Positions 1 to 9,253 of a stretch of 64,000 nt of DNA are shown here, in pieces. Position 1 is the stretch's first letter. Every line of letters begins with the position of its first letter. Where the stretch lies: assembly GCA_947496145.1 (NCBI GenBank), contig CANMBS010000018.1, forward strand, positions 38,285-102,284, written 5' to 3'. Below the pieces are notes generated by a model that did no database searches, had not been told where the DNA came from, and worked only from the letters and a program-made list of their open reading frames with translations. Position numbers and translations under genes: made by a program. This DNA comes from an uncultured Pseudovibrio sp. Lineage in GTDB: Bacteria > Pseudomonadota > Alphaproteobacteria > Rhizobiales > Stappiaceae.

Positions 1-1365
1 TCGGTTGAGTATGTGGAAGTGATGATCGGCACCATGATTGCGGGCATGATCTCCGTCCCGCTCAACATCCGCTGGTCTGCTGACGAGTTGCTTTACGCCA
101 TCGGTCATTCAAGCATGGAAGCAATCGTTTATGACGACACGTTCGCGCCCATGGTTGCAGCAATCAAAGAGCGAGCTGAGAGCCTGAAGCATTTCATCTA
201 TATAGGAGAGAAAGAACAGCCGGAAGGCACTGTTGCCTATGCGGACTGCCTGAGCGAACCGATTGAACTGGAGCTGAGCCGTGATGTGGAGACGGAATGC
301 TTCATGAGTTATACCGGCGGCACCACCGGCTTCCCGAAAGGTGTGGTGCACACGCACAAATCCATGCTGGCCAGCGCCAGTATTGTGGCGGCGAATGGTC
401 TTCCTTACCGTAACCGTCTGGCAATGATGGTGATGCCGCTGTTCCACCTCTCAGGATACGGCCTTTTACTGGCTCGTCTCATACAGAACAAGCCGTCTCT
501 GATGGTCCCCATGTTCCGCCCGGATATTGTGGTGGCTGCGGTTAAGGCGTTTGAAGTATCGTCATTCCTCATGGCTCCGGCCATGTTTCAGATGCTGATT
601 CATTCGCCGGAATTTAAGTCAGAAGATTTTCTGCGTGTTGCACAGATTGTTTATGGTGCCTCTCCGATCTCGGAAGGGCTTTTGAAGCTGGTGCAGGAGA
701 AATTCCCTGAGACAGAGCTTGTACAGGTCTACGGCATGACAGAGGCAGGTGCAGGTACCTTCCTGCATCCTCAGTTCCACAGTGGTGAGCTGATGAAGCT
801 GGGAGCAGCTGGTCAGTCTGCCTCCCCGCTCATTCAACTGCGCATTGAAGATGATGACGGTAATGAGCTGCCACCAAATGCCGTTGGTGAGGTGGTACTC
901 TACTCTCCTGCTGTGATGTGCCGCTATTACGACGCACCGGAACAGACCGCAGCCGTGCTGAAGAATGGCGGCTATCGCACCGGTGATGTGGGCATGGTGG
1001 ATGACATGGGCATCCTTTCTCTGAAAGACCGTAAGAAAGACATGATCATTACTGGTGCAGAGAATGTGTACACCGCTGAGGTGGAAAGTGCGATCTCTAC
1101 GCATCCGGATGTGTCCATGGTGGCGGTGATTGGCATCCCCGATGAAACCTATGGTGAGGCTGTTCATGCGGTGATCGTGCCAAAGGAAGGCAGGGAGCTA
1201 ACCTTTGATGAGATCCGTGCCCACACCAAAGAGCGCATCGCTGGTTACAAATGCCCGCGCTCCATGTCTGTGGTGGAGGAGTTGCCGCTTTCTGCCATGA
1301 ATAAAGTTTTGAAGAATAAACTCCGCGAGCCGTTCTGGGACAAGCATGGCCGCGAGATTGCCTGA
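1..1365 (+). CDS. AMP-forming acyl-CoA synthetase (5' partial)
   Basis: The reading frame is open to the left edge, so the start and roughly the first 50-60 residues lie outside the window. Visible ANL-family motifs are the P-loop YTGGTTGFPKG, the adenylate motif VYGMTEAG, the hinge-side YRTGDVG, KKDMIITGAENVY, and a C-terminal NKVLKNKLRE with the catalytic lysine. The enzyme activates a carboxylic acid to acyl-CoA through an acyl-adenylate in the cytoplasm. It is followed on the same strand by a thiolase and a FadB-like enzyme, so it probably feeds that beta-oxidation operon. Chain length or aromatic specificity cannot be read from the sequence. Confidence 0.93.
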   Translation, partial: SVEYVEVMIGTMIAGMISVPLNIRWSADELLYAIGHSSMEAIVYDDTFAPMVAAIKERAESLKHFIYIGEKEQPEGTVAYADCLSEPIELELSRDVETECFMSYTGGTTGFPKGVVHTHKSMLASASIVAANGLPYRNRLAMMVMPLFHLSGYGLLLARLIQNKPSLMVPMFRPDIVVAAVKAFEVSSFLMAPAMFQMLIHSPEFKSEDFLRVAQIVYGASPISEGLLKLVQEKFPETELVQVYGMTEAGAGTFLHPQFHSGELMKLGAAGQSASPLIQLRIEDDDGNELPPNAVGEVVLYSPAVMCRYYDAPEQTAAVLKNGGYRTGDVGMVDDMGILSLKDRKKDMIITGAENVYTAEVESAISTHPDVSMVAVIGIPDETYGEAVHAVIVPKEGRELTFDEIRAHTKERIAGYKCPRSMSVVEELPLSAMNKVLKNKLREPFWDKHGREIA

Positions 1366-1370
1366 GTTTA

Positions 1371-1395
1371 GCCGGGGCGGCTCGTTCACCCCGGC
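1371..1395 (+). other. Intergenic hairpin between ligase and thiolase genes
   Basis: A 7-bp perfect GC stem (GCCGGGG with CCCCGGC) and an 11-nt loop lie just after the ligase stop codon. There is no U-tract, so it is more likely an RNA-processing or stability element inside the operon than a full terminator. Confidence 0.4.
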
Positions 1396-1435
1396 ACCTA
1401 ACCATTTTGAAGACCAACAGATACGGTAGATACAT

Positions 1436-2644
1436 ATGGCGACGACAGCTTATGTCTATGATGCGATCCGAACTCCTCGTTCCAAAGGAAAACCGGATGG
1501 CTCTCTTAACGAAGTCAAACCAATCAATCTGGTAACAACCCTGCTAGATGAAATGCAGACCAGACACGACCTTGATACCTCACGGGTGGATGATGTTGTC
1601 ATGGGCTGTGTGACGCCTATCCGTGAGCAAGGGGCCGTTCTGCCTAAGATTGCCTTGCAGAAAGCGGGGTGGGACCAGACTGTGGCGGGCGCTCAGGTCA
1701 ACCGTTTCTGTGCCTCTGGTCTGGATACCTTCAATTCAGCTGCTGCCCGCATCGCCTCCGGCTGGGAAGATATGATCTGCGCAGGCGGGTATGAAAGCAT
1801 GAGCCGCGTGCCCATGGGGAGTGATGGCGGCCCTTTCAGCGAAGACCCTGAAACAGTGTTTGCGACTGGCTTTGTACCGCAAGGCATTGGCGCAGACCTG
1901 ATCGCCACTATTGAGGGCTGGAGCCGCGAAGATGTAGACGCTGCAGCACTTGCCAGCCAGCAGCGTGCAGCTCACGCCTGTGATAATGGCTGGTTCGACA
2001 AGTCGGTTGTGCCGGTCAAAGATGAGAGTGGCATTGTCATTTTAGAAAAAGACGACTTCATCAAACCACAGACCAGCATGCAGGGTCTCGCAGGTTTACA
2101 CCCTAGTTTCGAAAAACACGGTGCCATGGGATGTGATGCTGTCGCGCTTGCGCAGTATCCCGAAGTTGAGAAAATCAATCACGTTCACACCGCGGGCAAT
2201 TCCTCCGGTATTGTTGATGGAGCAGCTTTAATCCTGCTTGGCAGTGAACAGGCAGGCAAGGACATGGGTCTCACCCCACGCGCCCGTGTGCTTTCAGTCG
2301 CAGTCACAGCTTCTGACCCAACCATCATGCTCACGGCCCCCGGACCAGCCTCTCAAAAGGCTCTGGCTAAGGCTGGCCTGACCATTGACGACATCGATCT
2401 GGTCGAGATCAACGAAGCCTTTGCTTCTGTCATGCTGCGTTTGCAAAAAGACCTCAACGTGCCGGATGAGAAGCTGAATGTTGTCGGCGGTGCAATCGCC
2501 ATGGGTCACCCACTGGGCGCAACCGGAGGCATGCTGGTGTCCACCATGATCGACGAGCTGGAGCGCCGCAACCAGAAGCGGGCGCTGATCACCATGTGTG
2601 TTGGCGGTGGCATGGGCATCGCCTCCATCATAGAGCGGGTATAA
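1436..2644 (+). CDS. Acetyl-CoA acyltransferase (thiolase)
   Basis: A 402-residue type II thiolase that cleaves 3-ketoacyl-CoA with CoA, the last step of beta-oxidation (or condenses acetyl-CoA in reverse). The nucleophile Cys92 sits in NRFCASGLD, the [15 protein letters not shown] box supplies His358, and the C-terminal CVGGGMG supplies the acid/base Cys388. All three catalytic residues and the full family length are present. It lies 70 bp after the acyl-CoA synthetase and 11 bp before the bifunctional hydratase/dehydrogenase, so the three are almost certainly co-transcribed. The Shine-Dalgarno is weak, but the ATG start fits the family N-terminus. Confidence 0.96.
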   Translation: MATTAYVYDAIRTPRSKGKPDGSLNEVKPINLVTTLLDEMQTRHDLDTSRVDDVVMGCVTPIREQGAVLPKIALQKAGWDQTVAGAQVNRFCASGLDTFNSAAARIASGWEDMICAGGYESMSRVPMGSDGGPFSEDPETVFATGFVPQGIGADLIATIEGWSREDVDAAALASQQRAAHACDNGWFDKSVVPVKDESGIVILEKDDFIKPQTSMQGLAGLHPSFEKHGAMGCDAVALAQYPEVEKINHVHTAGNSSGIVDGAALILLGSEQAGKDMGLTPRARVLSVAVTASDPTIMLTAPGPASQKALAKAGLTIDDIDLVEINEAFASVMLRLQKDLNVPDEKLNVVGGAIAMGHPLGATGGMLVSTMIDELERRNQKRALITMCVGGGMGIASIIERV

Positions 2645-2655
2645 CGGGGAAGAAC

Positions 2656-4803
2656 ATGTCTGAATACATTTACGAAAAAGACGCGGACGGCATTGTTACG
2701 ATCACGTTCGACTCTCAGGACAAATCCGCAAACACCATGACACGGGCATGGTTTGAAGGCATGAAAGAGCTGATGGCTAAGCTGTCTGCTGAAGAGGGCC
2801 TCATCGGAGTTATTATCGCCTCCGCAAAAAAGACGTTCTTCGCCGGTGGTGATCTGGAAGAGATGCTTAATGGCAGCATGGAGCCGGAAGACATCTTCGC
2901 CTACGTGGAAGAGATGAAAGCGCCTCTGCGCCAACTGGAAAAACTGCCGGTACCAGTAGTTGCGGCTATCAACGGGGCGGCTCTGGGCGGCGGCTATGAG
3001 ATTTGCCTCGCCTGTAACCATCGCGTTCTGCTCAACTCACCAAAGGCTGTCGTTGGTCTGCCCGAAGCAACCCTTGGCCTGTTGCCGGGCGCGGGCGGTG
3101 TGGTTCGTCTCACTGCAAAGCTGGGTCTGGAAGCTGCATTGCCGCTGCTGGCAGAAGGCAAACAGTTGAGGCAGGAAAAGGCACTGAAAGCGGGACTGGT
3201 GGAAGAGCTGGTCGATACGCCGGAAGAGTTGATCCCCGCTGCAAAAACATGGATTAAAGCTAACCCTGATGCGGCGGCTCAGCCCTGGGATCAAAAAGGC
3301 TTCCGTTATCCGGGTGGTAATGCTGATAGCGGCAAGGTACGGATGGTCGCTGCAATGGCACCGACCATGCTTTACGCTAAAACCCGCGGCCTGATGCCTG
3401 CGCCGGAAAAGGTGATGGACATTGCCGTCAATTCCATGCGCATGGGGTTTGACAGTGCACTGCGTAATGAAAGCCGTGGCTTTGCAACCCTGCTGCGCTC
3501 CACTGAGGCCCGTGCAGCCATCACCACCTTCTTCTTCGGCATGCAGGCCATCAAGTCCGGCAAGGTCCGCCCTCAGGGGGAACAATGGAAAGCAGGCAGT
3601 TCCGCAATCCTCGGCGCTGGCATGATGGGGTCCGGCATCGCATGGGCGCATGCCAGCCGCAACCTGCCAACTGCGCTCAAGGACATGAGCCTTGAAAATG
3701 CGGAGAAAGGCAAGGGCTACTCTGTAAAACTGGCGGACAAAGCCATTAAGCGTGGCCGCATGGATGAAGCTCAGAAGGAAGCTCTGCTCAGCTGCATTAC
3801 GCCAGCAGACAGTGATGAGACATTCGCAGGAACCGATATCATCATTGAGGCGGTTTTTGAGGATATCTCACTGAAAGAGAAGGTTATTCCTGAAACCTAC
3901 AAGCAGCTGTCCGAAAACGGTATCTACGGTTCCAACACCTCCACGCTGCCGATTTCCATTCTGGCAGAAACATGTCCTGATCCGAGCCGCTTCATCGGTC
4001 TGCATTTCTTCTCGCCAGTTGATAAGATGAAGATCGTTGAGATCATCGTTGGTGACAAGACCAGCGAAGAGACCCTGCGCAAGGCTTACGATTATGTGCA
4101 GCAGATCGGTTATCTGCCAATCGTGGTCAACGACAAGCGCGGCTTCTTTACCAGCCGCGTCTTCGGCACCTATCTGGATGAAGGTATGGCCCTGATGCGC
4201 GATGGTATGAGCCCGGTCGCAATTGAACGGGCAGCATGGAAGATCGGCATGCCGGTTGGTCCGCTGGCTGTGCACGATGAAGTTTCCATGGTGTTGACCA
4301 AGAAAATCCATGAAACTCACATTGCTCTGGACAAACGCCTTGGCGTCGAAAACGGCTTCCCGGCAGATGACAGCTCCAACGTGAAGGTTGGACAGTCTCT
4401 GGTGAATATGGGTCGTGGTGGACGACATTACGGTGGTGGCTTTTACGAGTATGCTGAGGACGGCTCCAAAAAACTCTGGGATGGTCTTTCCCAGTTCAAG
4501 GAACGGGATCTGAACGTTTCCATGCAGGATGCGGAAGATCGCATGATGTACCGTCAGGCCATCGAGACACTGCGCTGTCTGGATGAAGGTGTGCTGCGTA
4601 CCGAGGTGGAAGCCAATATCGGTTCCATCTTCGCTATCGGTTTCCCGGCTCATACAGGCGGCGCGCTCCAGTTCATTCATGGCATTGGCCTTGAGGCATT
4701 CAGGAAACGCGCTGATGAGCTGGCAGCAGCATACGGTCCGCGCTTTGAAGTTACTCCCGCTGCTCTTGATAAGCTGCGCGCAAAAGCAATGGCTGCGGCC
4801 TGA
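2656..4803 (+). CDS. FadB/FadJ-like enoyl-CoA hydratase / 3-hydroxyacyl-CoA dehydrogenase
   Basis: A 715-residue bifunctional beta-oxidation enzyme. The N-terminal crotonase domain has the oxyanion segment GGAALGGGYE-like region with Glu115 and the second catalytic glutamate Glu137 in LPEATLG. A Rossmann NAD site (AILGAGMMGSG) begins near residue 315 and the catalytic histidine is in GLHFFSPVDKM. A duplicated C-terminal 3HCDH domain follows. The start is placed at the ATG preceded by GGGGAAG 5 nt upstream; the frame is open further upstream but that stretch overlaps the thiolase gene. With the thiolase it forms the usual two-gene trifunctional pair. No acyl-CoA dehydrogenase is present in the window. 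Confidence 0.95.
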   Translation: MSEYIYEKDADGIVTITFDSQDKSANTMTRAWFEGMKELMAKLSAEEGLIGVIIASAKKTFFAGGDLEEMLNGSMEPEDIFAYVEEMKAPLRQLEKLPVPVVAAINGAALGGGYEICLACNHRVLLNSPKAVVGLPEATLGLLPGAGGVVRLTAKLGLEAALPLLAEGKQLRQEKALKAGLVEELVDTPEELIPAAKTWIKANPDAAAQPWDQKGFRYPGGNADSGKVRMVAAMAPTMLYAKTRGLMPAPEKVMDIAVNSMRMGFDSALRNESRGFATLLRSTEARAAITTFFFGMQAIKSGKVRPQGEQWKAGSSAILGAGMMGSGIAWAHASRNLPTALKDMSLENAEKGKGYSVKLADKAIKRGRMDEAQKEALLSCITPADSDETFAGTDIIIEAVFEDISLKEKVIPETYKQLSENGIYGSNTSTLPISILAETCPDPSRFIGLHFFSPVDKMKIVEIIVGDKTSEETLRKAYDYVQQIGYLPIVVNDKRGFFTSRVFGTYLDEGMALMRDGMSPVAIERAAWKIGMPVGPLAVHDEVSMVLTKKIHETHIALDKRLGVENGFPADDSSNVKVGQSLVNMGRGGRHYGGGFYEYAEDGSKKLWDGLSQFKERDLNVSMQDAEDRMMYRQAIETLRCLDEGVLRTEVEANIGSIFAIGFPAHTGGALQFIHGIGLEAFRKRADELAAAYGPRFEVTPAALDKLRAKAMAAA

Positions 4804-4842
4804 AAGACTTAAACGGCCCTTCCCGCTTTGGGCCGAGCAACT

Positions 4843-4870
4843 GGTGGGAGATGTATTCTCCCGCCTTTTT
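4843..4870 (+). terminator. Rho-independent terminator of the beta-oxidation operon
   Basis: A 9-bp stem (GGTGGGAGA with TCTCCCGCC, one G-U pair) and a 5-nt loop are followed directly by TTTTT. A second GC hairpin without a U-tract (CGGCCC/GGGCCG, 4814-4835) precedes it. The site lies between convergent genes. Confidence 0.8.
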
Positions 4871-6450
4871 CATTTGGGCTCTTTACTGGTTAAAGCCTGA
4901 TAGAACGGTTTGCTCTTCAGTAATTTCTGGTTTTCCTCATCCAGCTCTTTGCCCCCAACAGCACCACCTCGTGAGCCTTCCTCATTGCGGAAAGTTGCAA
5001 AGCTCATGCCTTCCAGTCCTGCATCAGAATCCGGAATATTGCCCGGTTGTATACCGGCAGCTTCCAGCTCTTGTTCCATCAGTTTGAGGAAGAAGGCAAA
5101 ATCTTCTGCCCCATCAGGAAAGCTAGTATCCTTTGTGAAGGGGTAAAGTGTAATTTGTGCCCCTTGAGTAATACGGGCATGCCCAGCCTTAAGCTGAGCC
5201 AGTTGCTCTTTGTCGTGCTCGCTGTCACCCGAGTATCTCCCAAGATCTTCATCAAGCGCCGCCTGAGCACCTTGCAGGCTTGTCACTTTAAAAGAGAGGA
5301 ACGGGTTGTCTGGTGACAATAACAAGGGTGTCAGAATATTTCCTGCCTGTTGAAGCTGATCAATCTGAACACTCATATGAATTTTATTGCCGCCCTGATC
5401 ATATTCAGGGTCATCGATAACTGGTTTGCCGTTATCTCCAAGTTTTTCAAAACCGGAAAAAGTTGCCGAGAATGAACCGGAAGCAATTTTGTGTGTGGAG
5501 TTTTCCAGTTTCTTACGCGCCGCATCTATCTGTTGCTTAAGGCGTTCTTGACCTTCTTTATCCGTATAGGGAATCTTATAGCGCTGATCGTTTAAACGAT
5601 GCACTTCCATCAGCACCTCATGAGAGTCTGCTACTGAATTATCACCGGTGTAAGCCCGGAGTTCTTTCTCTTTGCCTTCCTTCTTGATCTCAGCAGTTGG
5701 CTTGACTTTCAGCGTAGCTTCTAAAGCTCCAAGATAGGCTGACATATCCAGAAATGTCTTGCGACTGTCTTTTATTTCTCCCGCTTTCAATTGTGCTTCC
5801 GCCTTGTCTGCAAGAGTTCCAACCAAACCGGTCAATCTGCCAAACTCTTCTTGCCGTACCTGCGAATAAGCTTCTACATCAAAGTTTGCCAGATACTTCA
5901 AACGTGCTCTTGTTGCTGCCAGCTCCTGTTTGCGATGTAAAAGTGTGCAAGCTGAAGCAACACCGCGAGCGTATGTTTTTTCGATCTCCTTTAAGGACAA
6001 ATCAGCGCTGTCCAGAGCGTCTGCCGCGCCAGAAATGTTGTGCTGTTTATTCAGCTCTTCTGCCTTGCTTAAAAACACATCTGTATTCTCGATGAATTTG
6101 TCAAATATCTCCAGATCCCGGATGTCCTTAAAGATCTGCCTGCGCTTTCTGTAGTTCTGGAACTTGCCTTGCACCCTTCTGATCTGCGAGCTGAGGTCTG
6201 AAGGAGTATCTGGTATTGGCTCATGCTGAACAGATTCCTCGTGCTGAGAAGATTGAGGTTCAGTTGATCCTGAACCGTCAATGACATCCTCCCCAACGCC
6301 ATTTGATTTTGCGGTTACTACAGCTTCTTCAGATGTTTCCTCTTGACCCTCATCGTGATCAATCTTCAAAATCTCAGAGACAGACTGAATCCAAGCCTCT
6401 TCCTTCGGATTGCCAGAGACTTTTTTTGCTTCACCTTTATTCTTGGGCAT
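4870..6450 (-). CDS. OspF/SpvC/HopAI1-family phosphothreonine lyase, putative type III effector
   Basis: A 526-residue protein. Its C-terminal third aligns by eye with Salmonella SpvC and Shigella OspF, which remove phosphate from phosphothreonine of host MAP kinases by beta-elimination. The conserved blocks occur in order with the family's catalytic residues: KIHMSV (Lys356, His358), FKVTS (Lys388, equivalent to SpvC Lys136), ARITQGAQITLY (Arg426, Tyr436), PDSD (Asp474/476), FRNEE (Arg488), and a terminal KPFYQALTS matching SpvC's EPFYRLMTE. SpvC is about 240 residues; here about 300 extra N-terminal residues precede the lyase: a Ser/Gln/Glu-rich start (about 50-90), then a helical, probably coiled-coil region (about 95-320). 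There is no signal peptide or membrane segment, as expected for an injected protein. The ATG at 6450 has GGAG 7 nt upstream; a TTG one codon earlier is less likely. No chaperone or secretion genes are nearby. Confidence 0.8.
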   Translation of the reverse strand: MPKNKGEAKKVSGNPKEEAWIQSVSEILKIDHDEGQEETSEEAVVTAKSNGVGEDVIDGSGSTEPQSSQHEESVQHEPIPDTPSDLSSQIRRVQGKFQNYRKRRQIFKDIRDLEIFDKFIENTDVFLSKAEELNKQHNISGAADALDSADLSLKEIEKTYARGVASACTLLHRKQELAATRARLKYLANFDVEAYSQVRQEEFGRLTGLVGTLADKAEAQLKAGEIKDSRKTFLDMSAYLGALEATLKVKPTAEIKKEGKEKELRAYTGDNSVADSHEVLMEVHRLNDQRYKIPYTDKEGQERLKQQIDAARKKLENSTHKIASGSFSATFSGFEKLGDNGKPVIDDPEYDQGGNKIHMSVQIDQLQQAGNILTPLLLSPDNPFLSFKVTSLQGAQAALDEDLGRYSGDSEHDKEQLAQLKAGHARITQGAQITLYPFTKDTSFPDGAEDFAFFLKLMEQELEAAGIQPGNIPDSDAGLEGMSFATFRNEEGSRGGAVGGKELDEENQKLLKSKPFYQALTSKEPK

Positions 6451-7274
6451 CAACGCACTCCATTAGAGGTCGAAGGAACACTGGCATTTTGGTGTATTCT
6501 GCCCATAAGCAATATGACTGCGTAATTTCATGGAGAACACGAGATCAAAAGAAATGATAAAATCTGGCCTAGCAAAGCTGAATGGGCCAACTAAGAGATA
6601 CAGCTATTCAAATCTGCTTGATGTTGCAATGCACAATGTGCATACAAAAGAACGCAAAAAAACTCAAAAAAACGCACGGTTTTGTAGCTAGATTTTGAGG
6701 AGTAGATGAACATGACTCATCTATCTACTGTTCTCTTCAGGGCAATCCTGAGGTGTTCAATCATTACTGAGAAAAGTTATCAACCGCGACCTTGCATAGC
6801 TGCTATGCAATAAGTCGGCACCAAATGCATAACAAAGTAACTACCGCACCTTTTAAAATAAATAATCGCATTAAGATTACCGAAAATAACACTTTCAAGA
6901 AATTATGTTAAATTAATTACCTCCTTGATAATTTTAGCCCCTCCCCTGCACTGAGATATCAATAGTTCACAGAGTGGTACTCGCGAAAAAGGCAGTGAGT
7001 TAGCATTATTCTGGCACCGAAATAGTAATATGTGTTTAAAATACAGAAAAGAACATTCAAGCAAAATCAAAATCGAAAAAATAGCAAAATTTTACTTATA
7101 TTTGCTATATCAGATTGAGTTATACATAAATCAACTCACACAAAACCTCTACCAATACCTTAGATAAGTTATATTGCGTAACTTCCTGTGCGAAAGAAAT
7201 CTTGACTTGGTTTCCAATGTGGTTTCATATGTAGTTGCTATCAAGAGATATGCAATAGAAATGAGGATTAGGCT
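6451..7274. other. AT-rich non-coding stretch with palindromes
   Basis: About 820 bases without a convincing gene, visibly more AT-rich than its flanks. It holds perfect inverted repeats ATGCAC-AAT-GTGCAT (6629-6643) and TTGCATAG-CTG-CTATGCAA (6792-6810). It separates the effector gene from the tryptophanase operon and must contain both promoters. Its composition may indicate a junction of acquired DNA. Confidence 0.6.
7202..7231 (+). promoter_or_regulatory. Candidate promoter of the tna operon
   Basis: TTGACT (7202-7207) and a weak -10 CATATG (7226-7231) are 18 nt apart, some 45 nt upstream of the leader peptide. The -35 is good and the -10 poor. No convincing CRP site was found here, unlike enterobacterial tna promoters. 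Confidence 0.35.
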
Positions 7275-7385
7275 ATGAGCCGCTCTGTACTGGTTCTTCA
7301 GTATCGCAGTAAAAAGAGATATGCGTGGTTTACGGAAGACATTCGTCTTGCCTATGACTTTCCGAGTATCTGGCGTAAGCCATAA
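7275..7385 (+). CDS. tnaC: TnaC-like tryptophanase leader peptide
   Basis: A 36-codon ORF with AGGA 7 nt before its ATG. It lies 380 bp upstream of tnaA, the position of TnaC in enterobacteria. It contains WFTEDIRLAYDFP: Trp18, Asp22 and Pro30 keep exactly the +4 and +12 spacing of the Trp12/Asp16/Pro24 residues needed for tryptophan-dependent ribosome stalling in E. coli TnaC, and WFxxDxxLAxxFP closely resembles the Proteus vulgaris leader as I recall it. Unlike E. coli, six further codons (SIWRKP) follow, so a second proline is the last sense codon before UAA. In the known mechanism stalling hides Rho-binding RNA and lets polymerase reach tnaA; that this holds here is inference. Confidence 0.8.
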   Translation: MSRSVLVLQYRSKKRYAWFTEDIRLAYDFPSIWRKP

Positions 7386-7765
7386 AATCCATCAGTCACC
7401 TTTGAAAATTGAATATTGAGTGCTCATTTTACTTGAGGCAGCAGGATAATTACGTCCTCTTGCTAATGTCGGTTGGCGGTTTGGTATTAGCCTGCGTTTT
7501 CCGAATGGCCTTAGTAAGCATATGAGTGATGGCGAAGGGCCTGTTTCAGCAGGTCCGGGAAAGCCGCATTTCGTATTCAAACCAAGTGACTGCTGCGATT
7601 ATTTTTCAATTAGAAGAGAAAACCGCCTGTATTTTCAGGCAAGTAGTGCTTTACACCGCAAGTTCTGGAGTGCGCCCTAACCCATGTGCACCTGCGTTGC
7701 TCCAGACGTCGGAACTGTTTGTTGGCATTGCCACTGCAGGGTAAAAACAACTTAAGGATAAGACG
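7386..7765 (+). promoter_or_regulatory. tnaC-tnaA leader spacer, probable Rho-dependent attenuation region
   Basis: The 380 nt between the leader stop codon and tnaA carry no gene that I can support. In E. coli the equivalent spacer is Rho-dependent and regulated by the stalled TnaC ribosome. I saw no strong intrinsic terminator here, which is compatible with Rho control. Confidence 0.45.
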
Positions 7766-9172
7766 ATGAAACGTATTCCAGAGCCATTCCGCATCAAAAT
7801 GGTTGAACCAATTAAGATGACCACTAAGGAATACCGCAGGAAAGCTCTCGCGGAAGCTGGTTACAATCCATTCGCACTGAAGTCTGAAGACGTTTACATT
7901 GACCTTCTGACAGATTCCGGCACCGGTGCGATGTCTGACAATCAGTGGGCTGGCCTTATGAAGGGCGATGAAGCTTACGCTGGTTCCAAGAACTTCTATA
8001 ACCTGAAAGATGCTGTTCATCACTTCTTCCGCTACGAATACCTGATCCCAACCCACCAGGGTCGTGGTGCTGAGCAGATCCTGTTCCCGGCATTGCTGAA
8101 CCGTCAGAAGGAAATCCGTGGCGGCGGTGAAGATACACAGCCAGTGTTCATCTCCAACTACCACTTCGACACCACAGCTGCTCACGTTGAGCTGAATGGT
8201 GCGAAGGCAATCAATGTTGTGACTGAAAAAGCTTTCGACACAACAACTTACTATGACTGGAAAGGTGACTTCGATCTCGAAAAACTCGAAGCAGCTATTG
8301 CAGAACACGGTGCGAAAAACGTTGCAGCAATTATCACGACTGTGACTTGTAACTCTTCTGGTGGTCAGCCGGTCTCTCTGGCAAACATGCGTGCAGTCTA
8401 CGAAATCGCTCAGAAAAACGACATTCCGGTTGTTATTGACTCTGCCCGTTATTGTGAAAACGCTTACTTCATCAAGCAGCGTGAGGAAGGTTACGCGGAT
8501 GTGTCTGTCACCGATATCATTCGTGAAATGTACTCCTACGGCGATATGCTCACCATGTCTGCAAAAAAGGACCCTCTCGTAAACATTGGCGGCATGTGCG
8601 CAATCCGTGAGAAAAAAGAACTCTTCCAGGCAGTACAAACCCTCTGTGTTCCAATGGAAGGCTTCGTAACATATGGCGGTCTTGCTGGTCGTGATATGGA
8701 GGCACTTGCACGCGGCATGCATGAAGGTGCAGACGAGGACTTCCTCTCTTACCGCATTGGTCAGGTCAAGTATCTGGGTGACCGCCTCGTCGAAGGTGGC
8801 GTGCCTATTCAGTACCCAACCGGCGGCCACGCCGTGTTCGTTGATGCGAAGAAGATCATGACCCACATTCCGGGTCATCAGTTCCCTGCACAGGCTCTGA
8901 TCAACGCGCTTTATATCGAATCCGGTGTTCGCGCTGTTGAGATCGGTTCCTTCCTGCTTGGTCGTGATCCTGAAACCGGTGAGCAGAAAGAGTCTCCGCT
9001 TGAACTGATGCGTCTGACCATTCCGCGTCGTGTATATACCAACGACCACATGGACTACATCGCTGACGCTCTGATCGAAGTTGCGAAAAACGCTGAAGAC
9101 TACAAAGGCTTTGACTTTGAATACGAGCCACCAGTTCTGCGCCACTTCACTGCTCGTCTGAAGCCACTATAA
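7766..9172 (+). CDS. tnaA: Tryptophanase
   Basis: A 468-residue PLP enzyme that splits L-tryptophan to indole, pyruvate and ammonia. It matches E. coli TnaA throughout: [41 protein letters not shown], the PLP lysine Lys268 in MSAKKD, and [13 protein letters not shown]. Tyrosine phenol-lyase is excluded by VEIGSFLLG (TPL has the substrate arginine in SMERGII) and by His460 in LRHFTARL, the equivalent of TnaA His463, where TPL has Phe. The ATG has AAGGA 7 nt upstream. A leader peptide precedes it and a tryptophan permease, pyridoxal kinase and RidA follow on the same strand. Confidence 0.96.
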   Translation: MKRIPEPFRIKMVEPIKMTTKEYRRKALAEAGYNPFALKSEDVYIDLLTDSGTGAMSDNQWAGLMKGDEAYAGSKNFYNLKDAVHHFFRYEYLIPTHQGRGAEQILFPALLNRQKEIRGGGEDTQPVFISNYHFDTTAAHVELNGAKAINVVTEKAFDTTTYYDWKGDFDLEKLEAAIAEHGAKNVAAIITTVTCNSSGGQPVSLANMRAVYEIAQKNDIPVVIDSARYCENAYFIKQREEGYADVSVTDIIREMYSYGDMLTMSAKKDPLVNIGGMCAIREKKELFQAVQTLCVPMEGFVTYGGLAGRDMEALARGMHEGADEDFLSYRIGQVKYLGDRLVEGGVPIQYPTGGHAVFVDAKKIMTHIPGHQFPAQALINALYIESGVRAVEIGSFLLGRDPETGEQKESPLELMRLTIPRRVYTNDHMDYIADALIEVAKNAEDYKGFDFEYEPPVLRHFTARLKPL

Positions 9173-9181
9173 AAAATAACA

Positions 9182-9212
9182 GGGGGAGGTGCAGGGCAGC
9201 GCCTCCCCCTTT
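9182..9212 (+). terminator. Hairpin after tnaA (partial terminator or processing site)
   Basis: A perfect 8-bp GC stem (GGGGGAGG with CCTCCCCC) with a 12-nt loop is followed by TTT. It sits 9 nt after the tnaA stop codon and 44 nt before the permease SD. It probably lowers expression of the downstream genes relative to tnaA. Confidence 0.6.
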
Positions 9213-9253
9213 CCTCACGGATATAACAAAAATGCTTCACGGGAGAGAAGTAA

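Noticed and set aside
3037..3651. 204-codon minus-strand ORF
   Set aside because: It lies wholly within the FadB-like gene, without homology or SD.
7610..9145. 511-codon minus-strand ORF
   Set aside because: It is antisense to tnaA; its composition (Cys/His/Phe-rich) is that of a shadow frame.
7766..9172. Tyrosine phenol-lyase instead of tryptophanase
   Set aside because: The tyrosine-specific arginine segment is replaced by VEIGSFLLG and the C-terminal residue is His, as in tryptophanase; the tnaC-like leader and tryptophan permease agree.
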